64,000 nt of DNA from Isoetes taiwanensis (Eukaryota > Streptophyta > Lycopodiopsida > Isoetales > Isoetaceae). Position 1 is the stretch's first letter, and each line of letters begins with the position of its first letter. The notes below the pieces were generated by a model, which saw only the letters and a list, made by a program, of their open reading frames with translations, searched no databases and had not been told where the DNA came from. The stretch spans positions 657,310-721,309 of the forward strand of contig JAJEKV010000127.1 of NCBI GenBank assembly GCA_021234155.1, given 5' to 3'. The translations under genes and the position numbers were made by a program. Of this stretch, positions 44,601 through 58,300 are shown in pieces.

Positions 44601-47600
44601 TTCATGTAAAATTCTAAGATCGTGGCCCCCTCACCAATCAACCGCAGGAAAATGATTGTTGATTTCGGGCGGATGCGCGCTGAATGGGGTAGTATCGTCA
44701 AGCAGGTAAATTGGGATCGCAGCCGCAATCCGTTCTTCACGCATCTCATGGGCTCACAGGTGTACTCTCCCTCCACCCTATCTCATGCTCCTCCCTCTCT
44801 GGGGAATTTCTTCCTGGAGCACGCGCCCTGGAGCAAGCAATCGCCATCGCGCACATTGGACTTTTCGGGGCCTCGGCCGGAAATTCCAATATATTATTTG
44901 CCCGCATTTGTTGGATGCCGGGCAATGCGTTACGAGGCTATCAAGGTGGAAGATCTGCATTTATAAGAAATTGGGATGCAAGAGGAGAAGTTGGTGCAAT
45001 AGCTGCATTGGCTGAATAAGATGAGGAAAGTACGCAGCGGTGGAACGTGGTGTAGAGGTGTAAGCGACGCTAGTAGTGTGTTAGGGCCAGCTAAGCTTCA
45101 GAAGCCGGACACCATTTGTATCAGTCACCAAAAGCATTCAATTCGAATCAGCGCCCAGGCACAGTGGATGGTAAGAGGGGTTGTTCATCACTCACTTAAA
45201 TGGCAAAAATCTTCTAACTGCGTATCTCCCGCCAAACTAAAGAGTGCTGCAGCTGGGCGTGCCGCTCAACAACTTGGAAACGTAAGCAACAAGTGTTCGG
45301 CTAAAGAGGTGCGCGAAACCAGATATTTCGGGAGAGCCGTAAACCCCGCCAATGCGATGGCTTCTTTTCCAGCCAAAATCGATGCAAATTCCACTATGGC
45401 GTGGCCGCAGTAGTACACTTAATTCTGTTTCTTATGCGCTTCTTCATGCTTTTAGCGCTTTTCTCATAGACCGCTTCTCGAGTGATGCCGTGGCCGTGGA
45501 TATGTTCAGCTGGATTGCATCGTGCACATTTCTTATGATAGGTTGCATGAGGTCAACAATTGTAACCGCCGCATTAAGAAAATCGAAGCCGCTCCTCGGA
45601 AAAAACGTCCGCGTCTACTAGCTTCCAAGCGCATTCTTCGTACCCTCAGCTTGCGCGTAAAGTACTGTATCTGGGAAACAAGCCAGCGTGCAGCTCCTCT
45701 GCGGCAAAGATGCAGCAGGAACACCCCAGCTGAGAGTCGCTTCCTAATTTATCCCTTGTAACCCCTTTTGGCGGGAGGCCGCCACTAGTATGGGCTCTAT
45801 ATCGTAATTTTTTCTTTTGCTTTGGTTGTATTGCATAAATATTTCAACCGAACCCGCCAAATTGTATCTCAAAATTCCGCGTTATTTTAAATAAATACAA
45901 AACCGGCGCATCCCCAACACCGCCAGAGCAAAGGCTTCTAAGAAGTTTGGAAGCTTCATTTTATGTAAAGAAAATCGCGGAAGTGAAACCTCTAAGCCGC
46001 ATATAAATTATATGAAGTTGTGGCGCAGCGCCGCTTCGTGGTGCAGCCCCTAATAGCATACAAGGTCAATAAAATCGATTACGGCAAGAGTAAAAGTGCG
46101 CGCAACTTTAGGCCCGTGGACCTGTGGAGAAGTGTCTCGCACCAACATACGAGGATCAAGGGAATCCAGCCGGAAGCCGCGGGCGTCCTGCGTGGCTGCA
46201 AATGGTTTGTAGGGTGAAGCATAAAACTACGGATCGCTGATGCAGAAGAGCGTGCCTGTAAGGGCACAAAACCCTTCTAAGGCGGCAAGTAAGAGTGGAA
46301 AGAGAGAATCTCATGAGTTTCGCTGAATGGAAGTATCGCTTTCGGTGTGTTGTAATACTCTCTTTACTGCACAACATGTCGGAAGGAGCAGGCCGCCATC
46401 CCGGCTTAGGGGCCATCATGCAGGCTTCAATCCCTGCTTTAATCTTCTGCTTTTATGCTACGCATCTTGTTACAGATTTCTGGAGATGTATGAGGCTTCC
46501 AGTGGAGTTGGCAAGACTATGCCACGGATGATGTTTATACAGTATAATGCAATTTCACTGCTAGGTTGAAACAAAAAGGAAGAACTGTATGTGAAGCTGC
46601 AGGGACATGTTCTGTTTCCGGGCAGCTACTTTCTGCCTAAAATAGCTGGGAAACAAAAAAAAGCAAGAGAAATCCAAGTGTGGTCAGGGATTTCACGCCC
46701 CAGCCTGCTTAATGCCGAGAGAAGAAGGGAAACAAAAGTAAGAAATCCATGAAGTCGGTGGGACAAAATGCACCTCGTGCTCGCAACCGTACACACCTTC
46801 CAGGTGACCTCAAATGGCGGGCGGAAAAAAAAAGAGCGACCAAAGCCGGGCCCCTAGATTCGCCTCATGAGAAACGCCAGCTGTGGCGGAAGGATTTCAT
46901 TTCATGGGCCCCCGCAAGCCCTGCCACTTAAAGACATTCTGCCACACAATTATGCAATGATTTTGGCAGCCATGCAAATCTCGAGCTTACCTTAATACCA
47001 TCCAAGATGGCACCATTGTTTCGTAATTGATTTTTGCGAGAATTACCAAAGATAAAAATACAAAAGTGGAGGTTCAAAGCTTCACGCACAATAATGACCG
47101 ATAACAATTCTCGGCCCACATCACCGCATACATTTTTAATGGACCGCCTCGGGAGACGTGAAAGCTATTGAAGGAAACTCACTTTTATTCTGAGCGACAC
47201 GCTCACGACACCTTGCTGACCCGCCCTCAAAAAGCATAATTCATGGTTTGTATCAGAAAAATTGGCGTAGATTCTCCTCCTAAAGGCCAGTAGCTCTGGG
47301 GTCGAGGGTTGTTCTAGCCAACTTCTCTCCATGGTTCTCCTACTTCCCAAGATATTCCACCCCAGCGAGCTGTAAAATGGAAATAGTATGGAATTTTCTG
47401 GGGATGTGCCCCCATGGTATGGCCACCCATGGCAAGGCGGCCCGGCAAGCACCTCACTCTCAAGCATGGATGGGTGAGATTGTGCGTCACGCCGCGAATT
47501 CGCAGAACTCGCTGGAATGAAGGTACCAAACAACGAGGATACCGCAAAGGTATTGGGCGCCGTAACCCGCCAGATATTCCTCGCTGAGCAGTGCCTGCAA

Positions 47601-50600
47601 ACCCGCCAGTACTGCGCCTGAATAGTGCGCTTTCATCTCGCTGGTGCCGGCCCTGCGTGAACCAGTAATGCATTTATAGGTGCTATATTATGTCGCTCAG
47701 TGAGAGCGCAACACTTGTTGTCTCCCTTGCGTGTACTTCGGGTAATCGAAAGGGAATGATGCCGGGACGCATCTCGACCGCGCCGCCACAGGCGGTAGCG
47801 ACCAAACACACAAGATCCGGACAATTTCGGGCCAAACCAGCGGCGGTCATAGAGGTTTGGGCGCAGCCAGAACGCTGGTATGAAACCTGTCATCTTAGGA
47901 ATAAGCACAAGTTGAAGGAATTGCAGCAAATATGTTTACACCCTAAAGCCACGGTAAGCTCCAACGCGGAATGCACCTAAGATCACCCCAAAATGGATGA
48001 TATACCTCAGCCGGTGATGAAGAATGGGTACGCCAGCGGAAAGTCCAGAGGAAGGCGCATGTAACCTCTGCTTGTTTGCCTTGCGAGTAAAAAAATCGAG
48101 AAACGCGTGATTTCGCGTGGTCAAATGTGTTAAGCCGAGGCATATCCTGATCGTAATCGTCAAGGATAGCCGGGTCGTGACTCGTGACGAACATGTTGGT
48201 TGTTTGTACTATGCTGCCCAAATTCATGGTAGTTGGTAGTTACTTGAAGACAAAAGTTCTGACTTTCCAAAGATGCAACATATCACGCATCGGGCCTATC
48301 AAGCTTCCTTCTTGAGATGAATCGATTCCCGCGGCACTGTAACGATTTTCCTCTCGAATGCTACTACCGATGATCCCTTGGATGGGCCCCGCCATATGAA
48401 GGTTGAATATGCTTCGGACTTAGTTGTTTTATCATTATAACAGGTCTATAGTTACTTGTACTTGTTCCCAAATTTTGATCATTGTATTGGGATGGGATGC
48501 AATGCTTTGTGAGACAATGTTTGTAGTATTGACTCAGCCAGATAGAGTATTTTAAAGTATTGGAAACAATGCTTGTAGTCGTAAGTAAGTTGTTTTCGCA
48601 TTTTCGCGACGCTAAATGCTAATAACGCGTATCGCTCGCATCTTAGAGAATATATATAAAGTACGCCTCAGATTTTAAGAATGAAGGGTAAAAAATTTTT
48701 TTTCTTTATGGGGTTTCAAAACTTCCATACACAGTGTAATTTCTCGCAGATTCCCACATTTTTGTGCCCTAAAGCTAGTAGCTAGTGACTGCGATTTTTC
48801 ATCTCTGCTCTTCCATGAATCGACATGTGAGAATCAAGAGGCCAATAGGAGATTCATGGCAGCAGGTGGGAGGCTTCATGAGGAATCGCCAAACACCTCA
48901 CTATGCTACTCTTCTTCATGCTACCTTGGATACCCTCCATCATTTTAGTAAAAGTAGTGTGAGAGGCTTCCTTTACGTTAGACAAAAATCTTGATGTGTT
49001 TGATTTTCTTTTCCCATTTCTTTATCTTTAAAATCGATTTAATCGCGAAGGTGTTCCGTGGTGTCGAAAGCAGGCGTGCATTTTCTCGGGAAAATGTAGT
49101 TTTGCAAAAGTATTTCTTTACTCACCTCCCCATCTTTATGGCCACCTATGGCAACATTTCTGGGCAATGGCGCTTTCAAGCAGATACCGATATAACTCTT
49201 CCTGCGCCATGCATCAGAATCTATTGATTTATCTTTTGTGTTTTGTTGCGCCGCAAACATATGGAGATTTAAAGATTTACCCAGCGGTGTCTGTACGAAA
49301 GGTGTATTTTCGAAATGAAAGGTGCGTGCATTTTTCTACTACCCTCTATCTTTATGTTATGACGTTAGGTTCTCGAATGGAGCACCCGCGGCAAAATGAT
49401 CCGTATGATATGCAAGTTCAAGAGCAGTGGATCGTGGATGTATTTCTATGTTCGGCCACCATCTTCTTCTTCTGTGAAATAGTATCCATTATCAATATGT
49501 ATTACGTAAAATGTGCCTTTACCATGATGAATGCAGCGCGAAAACTAGCAAACCAATTCCCGCTTACCAACTTGTCACGCGTTTGGGCCATATTTGACTT
49601 CATGGTTTCGTGATAGCTTCGTTCAACTACTCCCCGCTTTTGCATTTTGTGTAAGATCGCATTTTAACTCCCCATTCTTAGCGATAACATTTCGGTCTCG
49701 CAACGTCGTAAATCGCAGTAGACAGTTTTCTTTGGAGATAGCACAATTTCAACTCCTTCTTTTCAGTAAAAACACTCCCCCAAGATCTCGAAGCGATTGT
49801 TGTAATAAGATCACTTCTAAAGCCATCTTAAAGCGCAGCTCTGAAATTTCTTTTGGTAACATGCTTACAAGACTCAAAAGTAAGCCCTTATTAGCTCATT
49901 GTTTTGCAGTTCCACTGCTTCTCTCATGAATCTTTTGGGTGTGCTCTAACAAAAAATGTAAAACATATGAAATCCTGGGTGAGTTGTGGAGATGTGCGCA
50001 AGCTTAACTATTTGTAATGCATGTATTCAAGAAGAGTAGAAATTAAGGAAAACTAAAGATCATTTATCCAATGCGTATATCGTGGAATAAGATTCCCATT
50101 ACCTCAAGATATATATCATGCTCAGAAGTCCATCATGAGTTGGCCCCTCGCAAACGCACCTGGTGAATGTACCGGGTAAGCTTTTGAAACTTGCTAGCTT
50201 TTGCTATGCGACTGCAGTGCAAATTTCTGCAAGATATTTTATCAATTAGGTCCCCCACTTTGGTTATTATAGCGCATTCCTCAAGCCGCTGCGTGAGAAT
50301 CTATGCAAGCAGCACTTTCTTCATGTGGGCATCCTTCGTGGCTTCCCCCGATTTCAGTAAATATTTGCCTCTTCCAGAGCAGCACTTTAAAGGTAAACTT
50401 GCTCTTCGATGCATTTTCTTGACCTCAAAGAAGACTTTATAATGACTAATCAACCACAATACAAAGCATGGAGTGACATTCTTGGCGCGAAATGTTAAAA
50501 GCACGCAGCTCTTGTATTTCAACAAGGCGCATGCACCTCATGGCAATTTAATAATCTTTCTTGGCATAAATGTTGGTATTGATATGCGCTGTATGCATAG

Positions 50601-53600
50601 CTAATTGCATTGCTTACATTGTTACTATTGCATGTTCTGCCCGTGCTTGGCCTGTTTCATTGCACGTAGTTTCATGTTTCTAAGAGTTAAAGAAGGTATT
50701 GTGCTTCAAAAAGGATGAGGCATGTTTGCTGTATCTATGGGAGTGATCAGCCACGGGAGGGGAAAAGAATCGCACTCCGCACAAGTGTGAGATTGGCCGT
50801 AACTCCAAGCTCATATATCTCTGCCACAAGAAGAAGTTTGCAAGTGTGCAAAATTTGCATAATAAATTTGTAGCCATTTGCTCAAACCCTCACATAGGTT
50901 GTTAATGTAATCTTGTGGAATTGAATGGACCTCAGAGCAGCATTTCCTTTCTCTCTCCTGCTTTTTGCTAGGATGCGAAATGTATACGCTTATTAGCATG
51001 GAAAAATTAATTCCATTGGAGATACGCTCTCGTGTATATCTCGAGTCTCTTATGCTATAGCAAAACCAATCGTTCGCATATCTCTTGGAGCACTCATCTT
51101 AGATAGCTGAATGCTTATTAAACTTATCGACATGATTAGTAGATGGATTCCCTTTTGGTTTTGTTTTTAAGTAAAGTCTATGAATTAATGTATGAATAAG
51201 TAATATGCTTTATGTTTTTGCATCGTATATTACGATATTGGTACAAGAATGAAGCAAAGATGAATTCGCATATTGATGACATTTATTTACAACATGATGT
51301 ATGATGCGTATTGACATAGCACGGCAGCAATCTTAGAGTTTTGGGGGCCAAAGGCACAAATCAAAATATGTTTGAAGATAGTGTTTGCCTTTCTTGTGCT
51401 CTCTTATTTTGTCAAAAGATACTAATTTCTATTTTATGTTTCTCAATGCAAGTTGCAACAAAAATGCCGCGCAAAGGAATCTTTTCTTATTGAATAAAAA
51501 TATTGCATTAACGTTGGGGCCAATGTATGCTTATAGATGTTTCGGCGGCAAACAATCGCGACCGAACAAAACAAGGGATGGTTGGCGACCCTCTGTAAGG
51601 GAGACAAAGTGTATGGTGTTGAAGCTTAAGTCCTGCCAAGTGCCGAAGCCGCGGCGATAGAAGCGGTGGCAGAATCTGTTTCAATCAACTATTCCCAAAT
51701 GGAAGAAGCAGTTCTATTATGATGTGTGTGGACGCTTCCCGTACCTTTGATGAACCCCAGCAGCTAACCGCGCCGCTCGCCTCCTGGCGTCACCTTCGCC
51801 ATCGCGATGAAAGTTTTATCTTTCCCAGTAGTGCATGGTGCAATTGTTGTGAAGCAATCCCGCATTTTCAAGGCCACCATCATCATCAACATAAAACAAC
51901 AAACTCTAAAAGGTACCATATCATACAAATGCAAAGGAAGCAATTTCTGGCGCAAAACGCGGATGCGGAATGCGACATGCATTGCTGCTTAACTTGTCGG
52001 CTTAACTTGCTGCTGCAAAACCCCGGAAGCGTTAAGAAGTATAAGCCGGAAGCCTTTTCTCAAATAGAGACAAACATATAGTGGTGTCGCTATCAATACA
52101 TGCTAAACAAGGGCTTCCAAAACTTAAATGTACACTTTATACGGGCAAAACAAGAAAGATAGGCGTATATTCAAGTGGCCTGGCGGCGGGTGCGCGCCAA
52201 TTTTTAACGTATGGATGGTTGTGGGCGTGGCGCTGTGACAAATTTTGTTGCCACGTTTTAGCGTCAGTGGCGCCGCGCGGTAAAATGGATGTTTCTCGTA
52301 AAGTCCATCGATTGTAGCAAATGTCGTGTTATGCAAGAACCGATATAAAGTATGTATGGCCTTGCGGAAAGTGCCCTGGCGCAATTAAAGAGGTAGGCAG
52401 CGGCCAGCCCAGAGTGCGCAATTCCCTGCATAATGCCCCAATTGGCGCGCGGCGTGATGGGGTGCTTCTATTTCGGATGCGAGGAGTTTCCCCTTACCGC
52501 CTTGTGTGGATACCATGTGCATCTCATTGTTTGATCCCGTCATGCAAGATAAGTGGTGAGCTTCCATGGATGCGAAAGCATTGCGAAGCAAAGCGCCTAA
52601 ATTATTGTCCCGACTTCGCAAAAAAAGAAATGCAAGGGAAAATATTTGTATTCGCGGGCTAAGCCGCTCTTTCTTTGAAGCCTTGCAAGACAAGATTTGG
52701 GGTCACATACATTACCGCAGTTGGCACCTCCAAAGGTTTGGAAAAAGCAAAAAGCTCTCCTTGAGCAAAACCGTGGTGTGAGTGATCACGGGAGGAATCG
52801 GGACTTCGATAGCAGGGAAACCCATGCATTGAATGTGAAAAGTTTCTCATATTCTTGATCCACAAATACGGCCTCCTCCTTCAATATTGTCTTGAGGGTC
52901 ATGGACCCATTATATAAATGTGATTGCGGCTCCACCGATAAGGCCAACAATTGGGTTGTTGTACCTAATTCATGCGCTAGAGCAAAGATGTATTATCTAA
53001 GGATTGAAGAAGAAAAATGCCCATAAGTCCAAGTAAAAGTAATTAATTAGTTGTGGTTTCAGCTTCTGATTTTAGTACGCATTATAATTAAGTTGTAAAA
53101 CTATTGACTTTTGCACCGTTTTCGTAAATTGATATTGCTTTCATTTTTATTGAAATTGAAATTAAGCTGGTTTAGTTTTAATTTAGTTAAGTATATTAGG
53201 GCGGGCATGTGTTTTATGTAACCGTGATTTAAGGTTGTTATTCATAAGGCGCGGTAATCTTCCTTATTTACATCGCAGTTTGTGTTGATGTTCTTAAATT
53301 GTTCGACTTCAGCTTGGGAAAAATGGGCTTTAAAAGGCCCTACCATTCATCTTGTTGCAGCTATGTTTTGCACCCTTTGTGGAGAGAAGAAGCGTGCTCT
53401 TAGATCCCGATTTGCTTGGATGCGGCTAATGAAATATGTACACGCGTAAAGATTGTATTCAACCGGCGAGTGTGCGGATATTCTATTCCGCTAACTTCAA
53501 TGGTGCATCGCAATGCCGGAATCGATCCTTTAGCTATGCATTGGCAAAAGAGTGGAGATCCTCCCCAAATTCCCGCCAAGCCCTGGTGAAATATGTAGTG

Positions 53601-54117
53601 TAAAACTTTTGGTGGTAGGGACTCCAAAACTTCAAGCATTAGCCGTGAGAGTCTTGTCACAAAGTATGTAAATGAATACCCTATTTTATGATATTCTTCC
53701 CCGTAGGAATACCATTTATTTATTTCTGCTTAGGGATTGTTTTTCCTCTGGGCAGCAGAGAGAAATTGGAATGCTCATGCTCTTGCTCATACTAAAATAA
53801 GGAATAGTTGAAACCAGCTCAGCTTTGAACGCTTAGTGTATGTATGCGGAAAATTTGAGGTCAAGTCCTCGAAGTTTGAGACCTGCGGAACACATCACTA
53901 AATGCGGGATGTCACTTTCATCTATCTATTATATCTATTTCTACTATCGTGAGCTGATATTGCTATTTCAAAATTGATGTGAGCCGAAATGGTAGTAGTT
54001 TCTTCATATGTCAAGTGTACAGTTTTTCGGCTGAAATTCTGACTACTGAAATTGTAGAGCCAAATGCTTAAATTCATGTACTTTTTAGGCTGGTAAAGTT
54101 GGTCGCTGTACCTCTAT

Positions 54118-54355
54118 ATGTAAAGCTTTAAAAATGTACAGCTGAAATTAACGTGTTGTTTGGGATTAAAATCAGCCGCTAAAATTTATGTAAAGCTGAA
54201 ATTGTAGAGCTGAAATTAATGTATTGTTTTGGGGTTGAAAATTAGCCGCGCAGTTGAAATTTATGTAAAGCTCGAAATTGTAGTATACTGAAATTAATGT
54301 ACTTTTTGTAGTGCTTTCAGGTTAGCTGCGCTGTAAACCTTATGTAAAGCTGAAA
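54118..54355. repeat. Degenerate tandem repeat, 70-79 bp, 4 units
   Basis: ATGTAAAGCT recurs at 54,118, 54,188, 54,263 and 54,342. Between these lie CTGAAATTAATGTA and AGCCGC words. The increasing spacing shows indel decay. Confidence 0.8.
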
Positions 54356-55201
54356 TTGTGCTTCGTTCTATCGTATTTTCTGCTGAAAACTGGCCGCCAT
54401 TGGAATATTGATCATAATATGTCAAGTATTTGCGTGTGAATCCACTGAAGTGGATGCTGAGAGACTCCGTGCAGTTGCCTCCCTCCGGCAAGAAATCAAG
54501 TATAACATGACATAAAATAGAGAATTTTACCAAAACCTTATTCTTGAAGAGACAATGCATTTCCGTAGGAGAACCACAAAGGAGCCATGCTCCAGAGTAC
54601 CGCAAAGATCCACATCACAAGGTACATCTCGCCATCGAGAAGCGGCTGCAAGTAGTAGTGGGAGGTATTGTTGGGACAGTGCAGCCCTAGGAGAGTAAGA
54701 GTTCGGACAAGGTCCTGGGGAATAAGATCTACTCGCACGTAAATAGGGCTAGGTGGCAATAATGCTGAAGAAAAGAAGATTTGAGGAAGTTTTGGTGGTG
54801 GAAGAGTGTGGCCAGCTATGACGCTGAAGAAGATGACTACATATTGCAAGAATACAGATGGAGATAGTGGAGATAAAAAAGCTATGGAAATCCTCCCTCT
54901 CTAATCGGGGTAAAACGTAATCTGAAGAAGATGAAGAAAATGATGATGAAGTGCAATAAGTATTGGGACAAAACCAAGTCTATGGAAGTCATAATTTTGG
55001 AGAATTGTTGCGGCCAACTTTTACCGCCGGCCACTACTACATAAATGTCTTTTCGTAAAACTTATTCGCTTTTGTGCTCATGTATGTACACTACTATGTA
55101 TTTGCTGTAATGGTCTTAATTACTACTATGGTCTAAAAAAACTAAAAATACAATAAGTTTTTTATATGTGTATCATAAAGATAACGCTAATTACGTATTT
55201 T

Positions 55202-55336
55202 ACGCATCGCACGCCAAATAAGACAATCAAGTATTAACGCACTTAAAGTACGCAAAACCTTTTAAGGTACCTAATAACGACAAGACGTGAAGAAGACGCA
55301 TCGCACCCTAATCCAAGTATTAATTCACGTGACGTG
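55202..55336. repeat. Spaced direct repeat ending at a G-box pair
   Basis: ACGCATCGCAC followed by CAAGTATTAA occurs at 55,202 and again at 55,296. The second copy runs into CACGTGACGTG (55326-55336), an overlapping G-box and ACGT core. It could be a regulatory module, but no gene is identified downstream. Confidence 0.5.
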
Positions 55337-58300
55337 ATCATTAATCGCTAGTAGTATTGGAGAATAGTTTCTTGATATATATTACGTAAAAAATTGTACA
55401 CTCAAGATTAGAGACATCACCTTCAAGATCACCTTCGGTCACCTTCCATATTTCAAGACAAAGTAATCATACATATATACTACAAAAAAGTAGTACAATG
55501 TTGCCTCCTTCTACGAGTCATCGGTTCGCAGAGTCAAAGTGCTTGGTCGCCGTGAAGGATGCCCGTTAAATGCCTTTGTACTCTAATGGAGCATTGAGGA
55601 TATAGTAGGCCGAGACAAGATAGTTGTTGAGGCAAGAATCCAAAGATCAAGAACCTGCCTCTCCTCTTCCCAACCATGCATCGCTGATGTCAACTTGTGA
55701 GATCGCTCGTGACCGTATGAGAAGACAAGTATCTCCGTGGTGCCACACATGTAAACTTCTGTAAAAGTTGTCCTTTCCCTTGGAAGGCATAATGGGAAGG
55801 GTTGTGTGTGCAGGCCTAGGAAAACCCTCTCAGTAGGTTGTCATCAACCAAGAAAATCATACTACGATTTTGAGGAGAAAAAAAAATCCCCAAGTACAAC
55901 CTTCAACTCCTTGAAAAATTTGCTTTTCTGTTCAGATGGATGCTCGCGATGCATAAAAGCAATGCCTTTGAATCTATGGCACCTTCAAGAATCGTCTCCA
56001 AGTAAATCAGAACAATGCATCCACCCATATCCCTTGTATTCCGGCAGAGAAGCACTCCAAATCACAATATCAAACCTCTCAGCAGCGCCCACTCCACAAA
56101 ACTCATGCATACCCTAGTCTCCAGTAAATGAGGCACTTACTTGCGCTTTTACAACATGTTTCATTAGTGGAGGCAAGATTTTCTCCCCATTCATCTCCTT
56201 CTGTGTTCTGTGCTGTTATCAGATTTATCGCTGGCACCACCACCTCCGGCTCGTGTCTGGGTCCCCTGGACGCTTGCAACCATCACCGCCAGGCCGTGAT
56301 CGCGTTTCTTGTCTCCCGCGGTCATGCATGCAGCCGTGGACTCTGAAGCACGCAGAGGTGGCCGGACATTGCCAAGTAATTGGCCTGACTCGCTTTTATC
56401 TTTGCTTACCGATGATGGAGGCGCGCCGAGCTAGCCATAGTCGGATATATCCTTTAATGTAGTATTCCCCGCTCAATGTATGCGTTTCGCTAATGTTGAA
56501 TCTCTTTGCGCGTTTCGTCCTCGACAGGTATTCACGACCGCCTTTGTTCTCCTCTGCATGCAAGCGATGATCTTTTAAATTCGGACAATCAAATATGAGA
56601 ATACACATTCTAAATGTATCAGGATAATGCAAAGTAACCTTTTGTGGCGCAGCCCCCGCGTCGGTACCCCTTGGTCTGTCTTCTTTCATCGATTTAATAA
56701 GTATAACTGACATTATCTCTCTCAGACAAGTTCTTTACTTTCGTATTTCCAAGCTGGAAATTCCGAAATAATCCAAAACTTCAAAATTCTAGCCATTAAA
56801 GGTGTGGAAATTAAAAGTTAAAGTGACCAAAATTATATTACTTTGTTTGAAACAAAACTCTCACTGATGGTTTAAGTGGTTCAAAAATCCTCCGGCAGGT
56901 TTGCCTCGCCTCGAAATACATAAGGCAAAATTACATTAGCTTTCTACGTTTTTTCTTTCCAACATTACCAGTGGACGCCCTCATCAAGGGTAATTCCTCT
57001 ACCACCCTCACTTTCTTCCACAACCTTCCCCCGCCCCTCGACCGCAAATCGCTTCCACTGGCTTAACGATCAACAACAAGTTCTAACTGGACAAGCCACA
57101 GTCTTCGCTTATCGCCTTCCTCGTATATGCTCAGTATAGAGTGCTTCCCTTTGTAGAGGTAAAAACGCTGTAATTTGGAACTTATGCCTCATGAAATTTC
57201 ATGGGCGCACCATCGCATTGCTTGAATCACCCTTTAGCGGGATCGCCCCGCGATGTTTCGCGTTCTGATCAGCGGATACGCCGTGTGCCGCATACTTTGT
57301 GTCAGCGACTACTGGCAGTCTTGTCGGCCCTCGCCCATAAAGACCTTCTACGCGTCGCCAATTAAAACGTACCTGAAAACAAAGTGCATGCATTCTTTTC
57401 CTAAGGTTCGGGTCGGAGCGTGAACTCCGGTGGACTTAGGCTTAATAATCCCGTGGGTCCTTTTACTTTTGGTGTGCGCCGACCGGCTTCTTTTCCGCTT
57501 CATAATGCACCTCCGCGGTGCAGGGTTACATGCTCATCAACATCACCATTCTTCGGTTTTGTGAGCCGTTCCAAAGATGCGCGTAAATACCGCCTTTATC
57601 AGATGTTTTACCCGGCTATTTCCTGCGACTAACCTCGTAGGGAATGGTCTCTCGCGCACTCGAGGCGCTTATCCTTCCAGCGTGAGCAAATCTGGTGCAA
57701 ATGCTAATCTTGTGGATACGATGTCCACATTTCTATCCAGCTGCCCAGGCACCTCATCCCCGAATAGCAATCTCTTGGTCATCTCCTCACCGGGTGACAT
57801 CCCTGCAGTGCTCTGGCTGACTTTGCAGGTGGACTCAAGTGTTGATTGCAATCTCACAGCCATGCCTTAATCTTTCTTCTGCCATGTATGTGCTCTTGAT
57901 CTATTGGCCCACCCCCCATTTCAAGTGCAGTAGGGATCTCCCAGTATATGATATTCTGCCATATCTTTTCTCCCTCTCCAAAGAATGAATCTCAGACGTA
58001 CCGTGATTAGGATCCGGGCAAAGGTTTTGAAGACGTGGCTATCCCTGGCGACCTCGCAACCTCCTCAAGCAGCCCCCCCTTCTTTGCTCACGAGATCGCG
58101 CACGCGGTGCTCCTTTGATTTCACCTGTTTCAGCCCAAATTTTAGGGCTTCAAAAGCATGACCTGACTGCTGCTTTCCGTGACGTGGAAATATTTTTTCC
58201 CCATAAGCTTCGAGAATGCCGGGCCGTATTACATTGCTGCAGCATTCTGCAGGAATTTAATGTAACCTCTCCCTCTCTAATTTATGCCAGCGTTCACCGA

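Noticed and set aside
44543-48227. Dense overlapping frames of 60-130 codons
   Set aside because: They overlap on both strands, none has a domain, and higher G+C lengthens chance frames.
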